A DNA stretch of 64,000 bases from Saprospiraceae bacterium (lineage in GTDB: Bacteria > Bacteroidota > Bacteroidia > Chitinophagales > Saprospiraceae), in the NCBI GenBank assembly GCA_024103195.1, contig JAGFIW010000206.1:1-64000 (forward strand). Reading direction: 5' to 3'. The notes under the pieces were generated by a model. That model did no database searches and was not told the origin of the DNA. It was given only the letters and a program-made list of their open reading frames with translations. Positions 1-9,294 of the stretch are shown piece by piece. Made by a program: the position numbers and the translations under genes. How positions within the stretch are numbered: the first letter of the stretch is position 1; each line of letters begins with the position of its first letter.

Positions 1-798
1 GGTGTCCTCGAATTCCCAGGCGGCAGACAGCAAAACATCGGGCTGGGCAAAGACGCCCGCCCGGCGGCCGTAAGGACGATAGGCTATGTCACCGGCTGCC
101 AGGGCCATCAGGTAAGCCGGCACGGGATGGTCCATCGAAAAGACATACGTGCCGTCCGGGCTGCTCATGGTCGGATTGGAGGCACTCATTAGCGCCATCA
201 TGCCTACAGGTACCTTCACACGCGCATGAAAGGGGAACCGGATACCTGGTGAGTCCTGACAAGGAAGCCAGCTTCGCGCCAGGATGGCCTGACTCTGTGT
301 GTAAAGGAATGGTGATGATTGCCCCGTCTGCTCCGGAGAAAGCCACTGCAAGGCAGCCGCTTGGGGTTTGGTCCTGTAATAAACGGTCACCTGTCCGGTT
401 TCCGGATCCAATGGGATTGAAAGGGAACGACCGAGCAGTGGATCTTCATCTCCCCATTGGAATGCAACAGGATCGGGGCGACTGTCGATGATGACCGACG
501 AAACCTCCATATCCCGGGTATCGAGAATCAGCTCTTTCGCGTTGTCATGGTCCACATCCCATATGGCGATTCCTTCCAGGACCTTTTCCTCAAACAGGAC
601 CGTCAGATCCAATTGCAAACGGGTTACCCTCGCCTCGTCTGGACGAGCAAATGAATGAGGGTCAGACATCTCCGGTTCAGGAATATGTATGTTGGGTCCG
701 GATGAGGAACTTTTGCGCTCTGCGCATCCGATAACCAGCAAAACCACCAGGGCCATCAGGGACCCATGAGAAGAGAAAGCGTACACCATAATTTTCAT
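1..798 (-). CDS. M1-family metallopeptidase lipoprotein (leukotriene A4 hydrolase-like), N-terminal part
   Basis: Reading the minus strand from the ATG at 798 gives 266 codons open to the left edge, so the gene is partial at its 3' end. Residues 14-25 are hydrophobic and end in a lipobox-like LVIGC with the acceptor Cys at about 25, so it is probably an exported lipoprotein. Residues 150-190 carry the LTA4H-type N-domain signature: ALQWLSPEQT, then a TQSQAILAR stretch and LPCQDSPGIRF. A VPVGMMALMSASNP strand follows, as in this family. The catalytic GxMEN and HExxH motifs would lie outside the window. By family it is a zinc aminopeptidase trimming peptides, here probably in the periplasm or cell surface. 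The family assignment is strong; substrate is unknown. Confidence 0.85.
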   Translation of the reverse strand, partial: MKIMVYAFSSHGSLMALVVLLVIGCAERKSSSSGPNIHIPEPEMSDPHSFARPDEARVTRLQLDLTVLFEEKVLEGIAIWDVDHDNAKELILDTRDMEVSSVIIDSRPDPVAFQWGDEDPLLGRSLSIPLDPETGQVTVYYRTKPQAAALQWLSPEQTGQSSPFLYTQSQAILARSWLPCQDSPGIRFPFHARVKVPVGMMALMSASNPTMSSPDGTYVFSMDHPVPAYLMALAAGDIAYRPYGRRAGVFAQPDVLLSAAWEFEDT

Positions 799-860
799 TA
801 AACCCCAAATGTCGGCATTGCCCCCCATTTGCATCCCCGAAGCAAGGGTCGGTCCCGGGC

Positions 861-890
861 TTTCCGGATGAGGATAAGCCCCTACATTTG
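861..890 (+). promoter_or_regulatory. Bacteroidota-type promoter, possibly giving a leaderless mRNA
   Basis: TACATTTG at 883-890 matches the -7 consensus TAnnTTTG. TTTC at 861-864 lies 18 bp upstream, near the expected place of a TTTG -33 element. Transcription would begin at about 894-897, on or beside the ATG at 895. Chance matches to this short motif are common, so this is a prediction. Confidence 0.4.
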
Positions 891-894
891 CACC

Positions 895-1695
895 ATGCAT
901 CGAATCCTGGTACCTGTCGATTTCTCGGCGAACGCAGAGTCCGCCTTCAACTATGCCCTTCATTTGGCTGCCGGACTCCCCGTCCACCTATTGGTTCTTC
1001 TCCATGTACAAAAGCCTGATCCGGAACTGGCAGAGGGCCACGAATCCGTGCCTCCGGAAGTTTTGCTGTCCAGGATGACCGAAGCTGCCGAAACCCGCCT
1101 TGGGGAGGATGTCACCGTGCTGGCGAAAGTCCTGAAGGGTATTCCGGAAGAAGTGATCGAACGCCTGGCCATGCAGTTCGAGGCAGATTTGATTATTATG
1201 GGCGCTTGCGGTCAAGGGCAGGCCAGCCAACAAGGCCAATTCCTGGGTTCCGTCAGTGGGACCATGTTCAAACACACCGAATTACCCTTGCTCTTTGTCC
1301 CGGCAGGAATAACATTTATCCCGCCGGTCAGGATCGCTTTCATCATGAAATCCTTGCTGGTCCACAAACCCGGCGTTTTGAAACCCCTCATCGACCTGGC
1401 CACTGCCTTTGAAGCAGAAATCAGTGTCGTACAAATCAAAGCTTCTTCCCTGGAAGAATCCTATGACAAGGAGTCCAATCTCAATTTCGGGGACGTCCCG
1501 CACAACCTCTACCAGCTGACCTGCGAACAGGTGCCGGAAGGCATAGAAAGGGTCATCCGAACTTTTGATCCGCAAATTCTCTGTGTCATCCGGAGAAGGA
1601 GGGATTTTTTCGAATCTCTTTTCAAAGCCCGCCCAATAGCTGCCACCGACTTCAACAGCAGTGTTCCTGTTCTGGTGCTCCAGGGGGTGCGCTGA
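895..1695 (+). CDS. Universal stress protein (UspA family), tandem-domain type
   Basis: This 266-residue cytoplasmic protein starts with MHRILVPVDFS, the usual first beta strand of a Usp domain, which fixes the start at 895 rather than at an ATG further upstream. Residues about 1-140 form a complete Usp domain. It ends in a GACGQG...GSVSGT segment that fits the ATP-binding pattern Gx2Gx9G(S/T), then LPLLFVPAG. Residues about 145-266 have the length and strand pattern of a second Usp domain but lack the glycine-rich nucleotide loop, so only the first half should bind ATP. Single gene, convergent with the DUF4293 gene. Role: stress adaptation by family; no specific partner can be named. Confidence 0.85.
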   Translation: MHRILVPVDFSANAESAFNYALHLAAGLPVHLLVLLHVQKPDPELAEGHESVPPEVLLSRMTEAAETRLGEDVTVLAKVLKGIPEEVIERLAMQFEADLIIMGACGQGQASQQGQFLGSVSGTMFKHTELPLLFVPAGITFIPPVRIAFIMKSLLVHKPGVLKPLIDLATAFEAEISVVQIKASSLEESYDKESNLNFGDVPHNLYQLTCEQVPEGIERVIRTFDPQILCVIRRRRDFFESLFKARPIAATDFNSSVPVLVLQGVR

Positions 1696-1708
1696 CAGCA
1701 GCTCCCCC

Positions 1709-2176
1709 TTAACGCAAGCGGTCCATCGACCGGACCAGACGTTCATCCCTTCGAATGGCGCGAATAGCCAACCCGCAACAAACAATCACCAACACGCAGA
1801 GCAACACGCCGTATCCGATCTCAAACCGGAAGGCAGCGGCATCAAGTTGGACATATTCCTGGTAAAACAAAACAGAGGCAAGGACCAGGAAAAGCATCTG
1901 GGAGATCAGGACCAAGCGGGTCCAAACGATTTGCCTGCCCCGATGTTTGAACTGAAAAACGGCTGCCAGGGCCATTAATCCGGCAGTAACGGTCAATATG
2001 ATCATCAGCCAATGATCTGCCACCTCAAAAATGCCATCCGACAGCATGGTCACCCCTTCCCCGGGCGGGTCACTGAGGTTGCCTTCGACGGATGCCAGGG
2101 GAAAAAACGGTGCGAACAACAGGAAGGTCAACAGGGCGCCGCCGATCAGATAAACGGTCTGGATCCGTTGTAGCAT
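1709..2176 (-). CDS. DUF4293 family membrane protein
   Basis: A 155-residue protein beginning MLQRIQTVYL, the typical start of DUF4293 proteins of Bacteroidota. Four hydrophobic segments are visible at roughly residues 8-28, 55-75, 87-105 and 120-140, with a basic C-terminal tail, so it is an inner-membrane protein with both ends probably in the cytoplasm. No catalytic motif is seen and the family has no assigned function. It converges on the usp gene with a 13-bp gap and is divergent from the flavoprotein gene at 2249. Confidence 0.8.
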   Translation of the reverse strand: MLQRIQTVYLIGGALLTFLLFAPFFPLASVEGNLSDPPGEGVTMLSDGIFEVADHWLMIILTVTAGLMALAAVFQFKHRGRQIVWTRLVLISQMLFLVLASVLFYQEYVQLDAAAFRFEIGYGVLLCVLVIVCCGLAIRAIRRDERLVRSMDRLR

Positions 2177-2248
2177 GGAGGTTGTAATTTTGACGCAAGA
2201 TAGGACAACCCTGAACCACTTTGACCGGGGATTCGGCTATTCGTTGGG

Positions 2249-3373
2249 ATGATCAGTTTTTGGGAACGAGACACAAGCCTGGCAGATGTGGATTTCCTCC
2301 TCATCGGGGCAGGTATCACCGGCATGAATGCCGCCATCGCCTTGAAAAGCCGGCATCCCCTTGCCCGTGTCCTTGTCATTGACCGGCATCCCTGGGGAGG
2401 AGGTGCCAGTTACAGGAATGCCGGATTTGCCTGTCTGGGCAGTCCCACCGAGTTGGAGGCAGATTTGGCAAGATTCGGAGAAGACGTCACTCTCGATCTG
2501 GTGGAAATGCGATGGAAGGGTCTCAACCGTCTTTTGCAAAAGCTCGAAGGCGCTGACATTGATCTTGCCTGGTGCGGAGGTATGGAAGTATTCCCTGCCG
2601 GGGATGAAGAGGCTTATCAACGGGCGATGCAAATCATCCCTTTCCTGAATAAGGCTTTTCACCATATCACGGGTGAACCTCAAAATTTCTATGAGGCCAA
2701 GGAGTCACCAGCAGGCATACAGGAGCTGAAAGGGGTCATCCGTATCGCCCGGGAAGGCAGGCTTCATCCCGGGAAATTGATGCAGGCTTTGTCGGCACTG
2801 GCTGGCGGACTGGGCGTTTCGTTGATGCGTGGATTGGAGGTGAGCCACCTGGATCCCACGGACAAAGGCATTTGCGTAACGCTGGGTGGTGGCACTTCTA
2901 TTCTTGCCGGATCGGTAGGTATCGCTACCAACGGCTTCACCGCCGACTGGTATCCCGGCTTACCGGTTTTCCCGGCTCGCAATCAGGTCTTTCTATCGCA
3001 TCCATTGGACAAACTGGAATGGGATACCTGTATGCATTATCACCAGGGGTATGTATATGCGAGACGGGTCGATGACCGTTTGCTGATTGGAGGGGCCAGA
3101 CATTTGGCCCTCCAAACGGAAACCATGTCCGAAGAAGGAATTACCCAGCCTATTCGCACCTATCTCACTGCGTTTGCCCGCCGTCACTTCGGCCTGGACC
3201 TTTCTGCAGGATTTGCATGGGAATGGAGTGGCACCCTTGGTGTGGGCGACGCCAAGCATCCCTACATCGAGGATCTTGGAGATCGTGTCCATGCTGCCGT
3301 ACGATTGGGAGGGATGGGTGTTGCCATTGGTACCCTTGTCGGAGAATCGCTCGCCCACCGAATGGCACCATGA
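2249..3373 (+). CDS. FAD-dependent oxidoreductase (DadA / glycine oxidase-like)
   Basis: 374 residues. An N-terminal dinucleotide-binding fold is clear: LLIGAGITGMNAAIAL at about residues 17-32 (GxGxxG), an acidic end of the second strand (VLVIDRHPWGGGAS), and a following NAGFACLGS segment typical of the DAO superfamily. The C-terminal part has a WSGTLG segment and LGGMGVAIG, the FAD-contacting region in this fold. Members oxidise amino or imino acids with FAD; the substrate cannot be read from the sequence. Its TGA overlaps the ATG of the OstA-like gene by 4 nt (ATGA), so the two are probably translationally coupled, although no functional link between them is obvious. Confidence 0.85.
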   Translation: MISFWERDTSLADVDFLLIGAGITGMNAAIALKSRHPLARVLVIDRHPWGGGASYRNAGFACLGSPTELEADLARFGEDVTLDLVEMRWKGLNRLLQKLEGADIDLAWCGGMEVFPAGDEEAYQRAMQIIPFLNKAFHHITGEPQNFYEAKESPAGIQELKGVIRIAREGRLHPGKLMQALSALAGGLGVSLMRGLEVSHLDPTDKGICVTLGGGTSILAGSVGIATNGFTADWYPGLPVFPARNQVFLSHPLDKLEWDTCMHYHQGYVYARRVDDRLLIGGARHLALQTETMSEEGITQPIRTYLTAFARRHFGLDLSAGFAWEWSGTLGVGDAKHPYIEDLGDRVHAAVRLGGMGVAIGTLVGESLAHRMAP

Positions 3374-5211
3374 GAAGATTACCGTATTTGATTCTGCTCC
3401 TAGTGGGCTTGACTGCCTTTGGTCATTCTTCTCTGGCCCAGGAATCCGGGACACCGAGAACCGTCCACATCATTTACTCCCATGACTATTACTATGAAGA
3501 CACGCCGGCAGGCAGGAAAGAATTTCTCGGCGGCGAGGTCAGATTGAGACATGACAGCACCTTCCTTTTTTGCGATACCGCCTACCTGTTTGGCCCGACT
3601 GTGGATGCCCTGGGCAATACGTCCATTGTCCAGGGGGATTCACTGCGCATTTATGCCGATACCTTGACCTATGACAGCCACACCGGCGTGGCCATCTTAA
3701 TAGGTCGGGTCCTGCTGGAAAATGGCAACCAAAGGTTGATGACCAGTCGACTGAATTATGATACACGCGCCCGCATCGGATATTACGGCGAAGGTGCCTG
3801 GCTGGAGCACGATGATACCCGGATTTACAGCCGCAGGGGCACGTATCTGGTAAGTGACCAGCTGGTGCAGTTCCTGGATTCGGTCCAGATCCAAAGTCCG
3901 GACTTTCGTCTGAAGGCGGATTCCATGCGCTACAGCATACAGGACGATCGCGCCATTTTCACCGGTCCCACCCGCATCCGGCAGGAAAATGCCCAGTTGT
4001 ACTGCGAAGCGGGATTTTATGCTTTGGGAGACGGATACGGCTGGTTTGAGAAGGATGCCCAATTTGCCGATTCCAGTCGGCGGGCCACTGCGGATCGTAT
4101 CTATTACAACCGAACCTCCGGAGAGATCCGCCTGGTCGGTCAGGCTGATTATCAGGAGGGAGAACGCCAGGCCACCGGAGATTCTCTCTATTATCATGAA
4201 TCAACGGGTGAGTTCCTCGTCCGGGGGAATGCCTTTCTCAAGGACGGCACTCAAACCATTGAAGCAGATGGTGTTGACTATAATGTTCGCACAGAACAAT
4301 TTCGCACCACCGGAAGAGCCAGTATCAGGGACGGCGCGCAGTGGTTGACGGCAGATCGCGTCGAAAACCGGGATACCAGCGGCATTGTCCTTGTGGAGGG
4401 CCATGTCCTATGGCGTGATACCAGCGCCTTCATCACGCTCCAATGTGATTCGGCCCTGTACCATCGCCCAACCGGATACCTGCAGGCCATGGGTCAACCC
4501 CCATTGCTCATTCAGGTCATCGAGGGGGATACTTTGTTTCTGGTCGCTGACCAGATCATTGCCCGGGAGGATACAGGAGCAATAGCCGGCCGCACCATTC
4601 GCGCCTTCCGCAACGTGTTTGTCTACAAATCCGACTTACAGGCTATTTGCGATTCGCTGGCTCTGGTCGAAAAGGATTCCATGTTCTATTTCTATCAGGA
4701 TCCCGTCGTTTGGTCGGAAGATACCACCCAATTCACGGCGGATACCCTGCTTATCCGTATGTCCGACAACAAACTTGATTCCATCTTCCTGCTCCGACAA
4801 AGCATGATCGTGACCAGTCCGGACGGACAGCACTTCAACCAAATCAAAGGACGATACATCACGGGAGCCTTTCGGGACAACGCCATCCACCGGATGGACG
4901 TCAATGGAAACGCGGAGGCGATTTATTACGCCCAGGATGAGGACTTTGCCTTTATCGGCGTCAATCAATCCGCCTGCAGCGATATGGTTTTGTTTTTTGA
5001 AGACAACCAGGTCAAGGATATCTTCTATTTGAAGGAACCCCGTTCATCCATGACGCCGATGGGTCAAGTTGATCATGGCAGCTTGCGATTGGAAGGGTTC
5101 AAATGGCGCGATATGGACCGACCGCTCAGTCTGCCGGATATTCGCACCCGCTGGGTCATAGCTGCCGGAATGGCCGTCAAGGAGGAGAAAGAAGCCGAAG
5201 AATGGCATTAA
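3370..5211 (+). CDS. OstA/LptA-like secreted protein
   Basis: 613 residues, starting at the ATG of the ATGA overlap. Residues 1-23 form a signal peptide (MRRLPYLILLLVGLTAFGHS, then LAQ). The rest is many short repeating strands of the type GDSLRIYADTLTYD, ADRIYYNRTSGEIRL, DSLYYHESTGEF, ADGVDYNVRTEQFRTTG. These beta-jellyroll repeats define the OstA/LptA fold. In Gram-negative bacteria such proteins bridge LPS across the periplasm or form the N-terminal part of LptD; Bacteroidota carry a long stand-alone OstA-like protein of this kind. It lacks the LptD outer-membrane barrel. Role in lipopolysaccharide transport is inferred from the family, not shown here. Confidence 0.82.
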   Translation: MRRLPYLILLLVGLTAFGHSSLAQESGTPRTVHIIYSHDYYYEDTPAGRKEFLGGEVRLRHDSTFLFCDTAYLFGPTVDALGNTSIVQGDSLRIYADTLTYDSHTGVAILIGRVLLENGNQRLMTSRLNYDTRARIGYYGEGAWLEHDDTRIYSRRGTYLVSDQLVQFLDSVQIQSPDFRLKADSMRYSIQDDRAIFTGPTRIRQENAQLYCEAGFYALGDGYGWFEKDAQFADSSRRATADRIYYNRTSGEIRLVGQADYQEGERQATGDSLYYHESTGEFLVRGNAFLKDGTQTIEADGVDYNVRTEQFRTTGRASIRDGAQWLTADRVENRDTSGIVLVEGHVLWRDTSAFITLQCDSALYHRPTGYLQAMGQPPLLIQVIEGDTLFLVADQIIAREDTGAIAGRTIRAFRNVFVYKSDLQAICDSLALVEKDSMFYFYQDPVVWSEDTTQFTADTLLIRMSDNKLDSIFLLRQSMIVTSPDGQHFNQIKGRYITGAFRDNAIHRMDVNGNAEAIYYAQDEDFAFIGVNQSACSDMVLFFEDNQVKDIFYLKEPRSSMTPMGQVDHGSLRLEGFKWRDMDRPLSLPDIRTRWVIAAGMAVKEEKEAEEWH

Positions 5212-5222
5212 TGGCCTCCAAC

Positions 5223-5257
5223 AAAAAGGCGGAAGAAGGAATATCCCTCTTCCGCCT
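5223..5257 (-). terminator. Rho-independent terminator of rplU-rpmA
   Basis: AGGCGGAAGA (5227-5236) pairs perfectly with TCTTCCGCCT (5248-5257), a 10-bp stem with an 11-nt loop. Read on the minus strand the stem is followed by TTTTTG, a proper U-tract just past the rpmA stop at 5281. It may also stop + strand transcription leaving the OstA-like gene. Confidence 0.8.
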
Positions 5258-5280
5258 CTGGTATTCAGGAGGAACAACGC

Positions 5281-5940
5281 TCAGGAAGCCCTGCCGCCGT
5301 CCAATTTGCCTTGCAACTCCTTGAGCTCGTCAAATTTGCCTTCTGCGGCCAAACGCGACTGTGCCGGCCATGTGGTCGGATCATGCATTTGATAACGGCT
5401 TCCGGCCTCGGCCAAAACCTCCTTGATCCTTTCTGGTTGCGCTTCCGCCAGTTTGGCCCAGGTATCCCAACCGGCATCTTTGAGGAGTTGTTCGATCTTG
5501 GGACCAACACCTTCAATGATCTTCAGGTCATCTTGCTTTACCTTGGCAGCCTTGGCTTTTACCGGGGCATCCGCCACAACGGGCTTTTGCTTGACCTCCG
5601 GGGTCACCTCCGGGGTCACCACCGGGGTAGCGACAGCTTTGGTCGCCGATTTTTTCACGGGTGCTACAGTTTCCATCACCTCTCCGGCAGCTTGCAGAAT
5701 GCTGACAAAGGTCCGGTCTTTACGGCCAACCTTGTAATGAACTACGCCATCCGTCAGGGCGAAAAGGGTGAAATCCCTCCCAATGCCGACATTGACGCCG
5801 GGGTGAAATTTGGTACCCCGCTGGCGAACCAGGATATTACCGGCACGAACATCCTGTCCACCGAAGATTTTGACACCGAGGCGCTTGCTTTTGCTGTCGC
5901 GCCCGTTATCCGAACTACCTACTCCTTTTTTATGGGCCAT
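5281..5940 (-). CDS. rpmA: 50S ribosomal protein L27 with a C-terminal helix-hairpin-helix extension
   Basis: 219 residues, against about 85 for ordinary L27. Residues 1-85 are classic L27: [22 protein letters not shown], then [15 protein letters not shown] and [10 protein letters not shown]. The start at 5940 is fixed by MAHKKG. Residues about 95-145 are a low-complexity Lys/Ala/Pro/Val linker. Residues about 146-219 form a second domain: [20 protein letters not shown], a helix-hairpin-helix motif, followed by [20 protein letters not shown]. From memory, a similar tail is found on L21 in some Bacteroidota; here it is on L27. The domain may contact rRNA or DNA. rplU lies 13 bp upstream in the same operon; a strong terminator follows. 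Confidence 0.93.
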   Translation of the reverse strand: MAHKKGVGSSDNGRDSKSKRLGVKIFGGQDVRAGNILVRQRGTKFHPGVNVGIGRDFTLFALTDGVVHYKVGRKDRTFVSILQAAGEVMETVAPVKKSATKAVATPVVTPEVTPEVKQKPVVADAPVKAKAAKVKQDDLKIIEGVGPKIEQLLKDAGWDTWAKLAEAQPERIKEVLAEAGSRYQMHDPTTWPAQSRLAAEGKFDELKELQGKLDGGRAS

Positions 5941-5953
5941 GGTGGCAAGTGTT

Positions 5954-6265
5954 TTAAGCGTTAATGGATTCAATCCGGATGCGGGAGAAAGACTGCCGGT
6001 GGCCATTCTTCACCCGGTATCCTTTCCGGCGTTTCTTCTTGAATACGATGACTTTGTCGCCTTTCTGACGACCGAGAACCACCGCTTCGACACGTGCGCC
6101 CTGCAGGAAGGGCTGGCCCATACTGACCTTTCCATCCCGGTCAGTCAGATGAACCTCCTGGAAGGAGACCTTTTCTCCCTCCCCTGCCTCCAGCTGGTGG
6201 ACGAAGAGCTCCTGCCCTTCCTCGACTTTGAATTGCTGACCAGCAATAGTGACAATGGCAAACAT
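5954..6265 (-). CDS. rplU: 50S ribosomal protein L21
   Basis: 103 residues, normal length for L21. It shows the family start [18 protein letters not shown], the [30 protein letters not shown] core that binds 23S rRNA, and ends [10 protein letters not shown]. It is the first gene of the rplU-rpmA operon and has no C-terminal extension, unlike its partner L27. A well-formed Bacteroidota promoter lies 27 bp upstream of the start. Confidence 0.97.
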   Translation of the reverse strand: MFAIVTIAGQQFKVEEGQELFVHQLEAGEGEKVSFQEVHLTDRDGKVSMGQPFLQGARVEAVVLGRQKGDKVIVFKKKRRKGYRVKNGHRQSFSRIRIESINA

Positions 6266-6291
6266 AGATTGAGGTTTAGATTAAGTGGCTG

Positions 6292-6322
6292 CAAAGGTAA
6301 GCCGATTTTTTCAAATACCAAA
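6292..6322 (-). promoter_or_regulatory. Bacteroidota-type promoter of rplU-rpmA
   Basis: On the minus strand TACCTTTG (6299-6292) matches the -7 consensus TAnnTTTG, and TTTG (6322-6319) lies exactly 19 bp upstream, the usual -33/-7 spacing for the primary sigma factor of this phylum. This is the best-formed promoter I see in the window. Confidence 0.7.
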
Positions 6323-6366
6323 GTGTTCAGCATCAGGAAGTTTCCATCATACCGGAAGGCCCTCAA

Positions 6367-7632
6367 CTACACATAATCGGCCAGGGTCAGATAGACCTTC
6401 ACGGGCAAGCCGCCCCTTATTATCTTGATAGTCAATGTTTTGCCCGGTTTTCCTTGCAGACAACGCTGTATTCCGGCCAGCTTTCTCCAGGCAGCAGGCC
6501 ACCCGTTTATCGCTTTGATCTCGTCCCCGGGAAGAAGTCCGGCCAGGTAACCAGGCGATCCTGGGACCACTTCGTGGATGACAAAACGGTCCAGGTAAGC
6601 ACCGCTGGCCAGTACGAATAATCCGCTTCGGTCCGTCGGCGGCTCCATTCTCCCGGACTTGCCCGGGACCAAATGAAGACGCTTTCCGGGGTAATCCAGA
6701 ATGACGAGGAACTGCTCGAGCCAGCGATTGCCAATCAGTCCATGACGACCGTTCAGAAATGAAGTGTCGGGGTACTCGCGGATATCCTGAAAATTGGCGA
6801 TCAGATGGCGGGTGGAGATTGGCGGTGTGCCAAAAGCCTCAATCCGACCTCGAGCCCCCATGATAAAGCCCCCCAATCCTACCCCCAGCGTGCCATGTAC
6901 AGCACGATCCGGAAGACGAATGGCGTCATGACTGTCCGTCAGGAGCAACAGGGAAAGGGCCGCTCCGGTATCCAGCAGCAGGCGGATATGGGCAGCCGTA
7001 TCCGCCGCCGTTTGCTGATAGGGGATGCTTACATATGGCTTGTTGCGCACAATTTCCAAAGGAAGGGTTTCCGCTCCCGACGGAACGCGATAGTGGGGTG
7101 AAGTTGTCAGAAGCACTTCCTTTCGCCGGTAATCTATGCGAACCACAAACGGCTTGAGCACATCGGCTCCAATAATCCCGTGGATGGGTGTACCCGTACA
7201 AACGTGAATCCTGAAGTAGTCATCATGGGTCACCAGAATGTCTCTTCCAGAAAAGGCATGACCACCCAGTTCCAGATGAACGCCCCGGATGAGGTCCGCC
7301 TCCACGCGGGTTTCGAGGTCGGCTCCGATCAGCGAGAATGTTCGCTCCGGGACAAACTGCAATAATTCGCTGATCTCACGGTGGGTCAGAAGGGTGTATT
7401 CAGCGCCTGTATCCAGGATGAAGCGAAGGGGAAATACATGGTGAAAAAGGACCTCCACCACCAGAAATCCGTTTTCATAGGTAAAGGGTATGCGGATGGT
7501 GCGGCCAGCTGCCGGTATTTGTTGCGCCTCAACATGAGCGTCACTCCTGCCGGGTATGCCCACTGTTGCTGCCGTCATAATCACCAGGAATAAGACCTGC
7601 CAACGGGTTTGGATGGGATTGTGCCTCTTCAT
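6367..7632 (-). CDS. Exported aspartyl protease with two DTG motifs and a PDZ domain
   Basis: 421 residues from the ATG at 7632; a TTG 12 nt upstream overlaps the preceding stop but is less likely. Residues about 10-35 are a signal peptide. Two retropepsin-like lobes follow: [12 protein letters not shown] at about residue 75 and [12 protein letters not shown] at about 220, so one chain supplies both catalytic Asp residues instead of forming a dimer. Residues about 335-415 form a PDZ domain ([20 protein letters not shown], then INGWPA). Proteases of this gag-asp plus PDZ layout are common in Bacteroidota; substrates are unknown. It lies 8 bp after the PLP decarboxylase stop, probably in one operon. 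Confidence 0.82.
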   Translation of the reverse strand: MKRHNPIQTRWQVLFLVIMTAATVGIPGRSDAHVEAQQIPAAGRTIRIPFTYENGFLVVEVLFHHVFPLRFILDTGAEYTLLTHREISELLQFVPERTFSLIGADLETRVEADLIRGVHLELGGHAFSGRDILVTHDDYFRIHVCTGTPIHGIIGADVLKPFVVRIDYRRKEVLLTTSPHYRVPSGAETLPLEIVRNKPYVSIPYQQTAADTAAHIRLLLDTGAALSLLLLTDSHDAIRLPDRAVHGTLGVGLGGFIMGARGRIEAFGTPPISTRHLIANFQDIREYPDTSFLNGRHGLIGNRWLEQFLVILDYPGKRLHLVPGKSGRMEPPTDRSGLFVLASGAYLDRFVIHEVVPGSPGYLAGLLPGDEIKAINGWPAAWRKLAGIQRCLQGKPGKTLTIKIIRGGLPVKVYLTLADYV

Positions 7633-7640
7633 ATGGCGGA

Positions 7641-9098
7641 TCAATGCGTGGACAAGGCAAGGTCCCTTTGCCGTTTCAATACCTCCATTGTCGCTTCCAG
7701 GTGCTCAAGGGTAGTGCGAAAACTCAAAACAGCCAACCGGATCCAAACCCTTCCTCCAATACGTGTCGAAGAAAGGAATACCCGTCCGTCTTCACGAACC
7801 CTGTCGACCAATCGTGCATTCCATTGGTCAACCTCTTCGTCTCTGGCCGGCCATCGGAACACCACCACAGACAGTGCGGGTTCCATCAGGGTTTCAAAAC
7901 CCGCTTCCCGTATGGCGTGGTAAAACCATCGGGCCAGGAGTATCTTCTGTTTCAGGAGACGCCGAATCACCGACAGACCGTTCATCTTCATGGAAAAATA
8001 CATTCTGAGCCCTCGGAAATGCCGGGTCAGCTCCGGGGACAGGTCAGCGGGAGACAGCGTCTCCGGATCCCTGTAGGCATCCTGCATATAGGCCGCTTCA
8101 TAGGCATGGCTGTGCAGAAGGTGTTTGATCTCCCGCACGACAACCGCCCCGGTTCCGTAGGGCAAAAAAAGCCCTTTGTGGGGGTCGGCGACGATGGAGT
8201 CTGCCCGTTCCAAACCTGCAAAGACAGGGTCGAATTCCGGCAGCAACCGGAAGAACCCGCCGTATGCTGCATCCACATGGAACCACAATCCGTAGGCATG
8301 GGCAATGTCTGCCAGAGCATGCAAAGGATCCACCGCTCCCGTATCCGTCGTTCCGGCTGATGCCAGCAAGAGAAATGGGTGGAGACCCTCGGCCATATCT
8401 TCCTGAATCATGGCAACCAGGACATCAGGCCGCATACGGAAGCCCTCATCCATGGGCACATCTCTGCGCTTACTAAAGCCGAGTCCGGCAATTCGCAAGG
8501 CCTTGTCCAGACAATGATGCTGATGTGCTGTACCGTAAATCACCATGTCCATCCACCTGGAAGGTGGCTCCCCGGAGGCATCCCTGGCTGCGGTAATGGC
8601 CACCAGGCTGGCTATCGAGCCCCCCGATGTCAGTGTGCCTCCGGCCGAGGAAGGCAATCCGAACAGATCAGCCACCCAATGCACCAGAAAATGTTCCAAT
8701 TCAACGGCGCCAGGGTTGGCAAAATGGATCCCGGCATATCGATTGGTCACGGCGGCCAGCAAATCGCCAAGGGCGGCCGCGGGCATTCCGCCACCGGGTA
8801 TGTAGCCCAAATGCCCCCCAGAGGCCGGGTTCAAACCCCGGAAATCAATCCTGCTCCTGCATTCCTCCATGATCGCAGCCAAGGGCACGGCATCTTCCTG
8901 CAAATGAAAGGAAGGCCCGACATGGCCTGATTCAGTTGGCCACCATGCGGGACCTTTTCTGGTCAGGTCCAGAAATGTCTGGGAATAAGCTTCCACCTCC
9001 CTGATCCAGGAACTCCATCGCTCAGGTCCTGGATCTGCTTCAGCTACCGGATCACCTAATATTTTCAAAGCGGCAACAATCTCATCTTTGATTTCCAT
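7641..9098 (-). CDS. Pyridoxal-phosphate-dependent decarboxylase (group II, aromatic amino acid type)
   Basis: 485 residues from the ATG at 9098, where similarity to the family begins (IKDEIVAALK). Landmarks of group II decarboxylases are present: NPASGGHLGYIPGGG, then LTSGGSIASL that holds the PLP phosphate, HVDAAYGGFF with the Asp that pairs with the pyridine nitrogen, and ADPHKGLFLPYG with the Schiff-base Lys at about residue 308. The family decarboxylates aromatic amino acids, glutamate or related compounds; which one cannot be told from sequence. Followed by the aspartyl protease gene with an 8-bp gap. Confidence 0.85.
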   Translation of the reverse strand: MEIKDEIVAALKILGDPVAEADPGPERWSSWIREVEAYSQTFLDLTRKGPAWWPTESGHVGPSFHLQEDAVPLAAIMEECRSRIDFRGLNPASGGHLGYIPGGGMPAAALGDLLAAVTNRYAGIHFANPGAVELEHFLVHWVADLFGLPSSAGGTLTSGGSIASLVAITAARDASGEPPSRWMDMVIYGTAHQHHCLDKALRIAGLGFSKRRDVPMDEGFRMRPDVLVAMIQEDMAEGLHPFLLLASAGTTDTGAVDPLHALADIAHAYGLWFHVDAAYGGFFRLLPEFDPVFAGLERADSIVADPHKGLFLPYGTGAVVVREIKHLLHSHAYEAAYMQDAYRDPETLSPADLSPELTRHFRGLRMYFSMKMNGLSVIRRLLKQKILLARWFYHAIREAGFETLMEPALSVVVFRWPARDEEVDQWNARLVDRVREDGRVFLSSTRIGGRVWIRLAVLSFRTTLEHLEATMEVLKRQRDLALSTH

Positions 9099-9294
9099 GC
9101 AAACGGCCATTGGAGAGCGGCATCCGGAAAACGCCCGGGCCCGGTCCCATGTCCTACAAATTTGCGAAGAAATACCAGACCCCGGGAAGACGATAGCCCC
9201 TGCCATGTCATGGCAAATGGAACTCTGCGCGCCCTTTTTTGGCCAATCCGTCAAATTCCGGTAACTTTCCCTCAGAATTTGCATTTTCCTTTAA

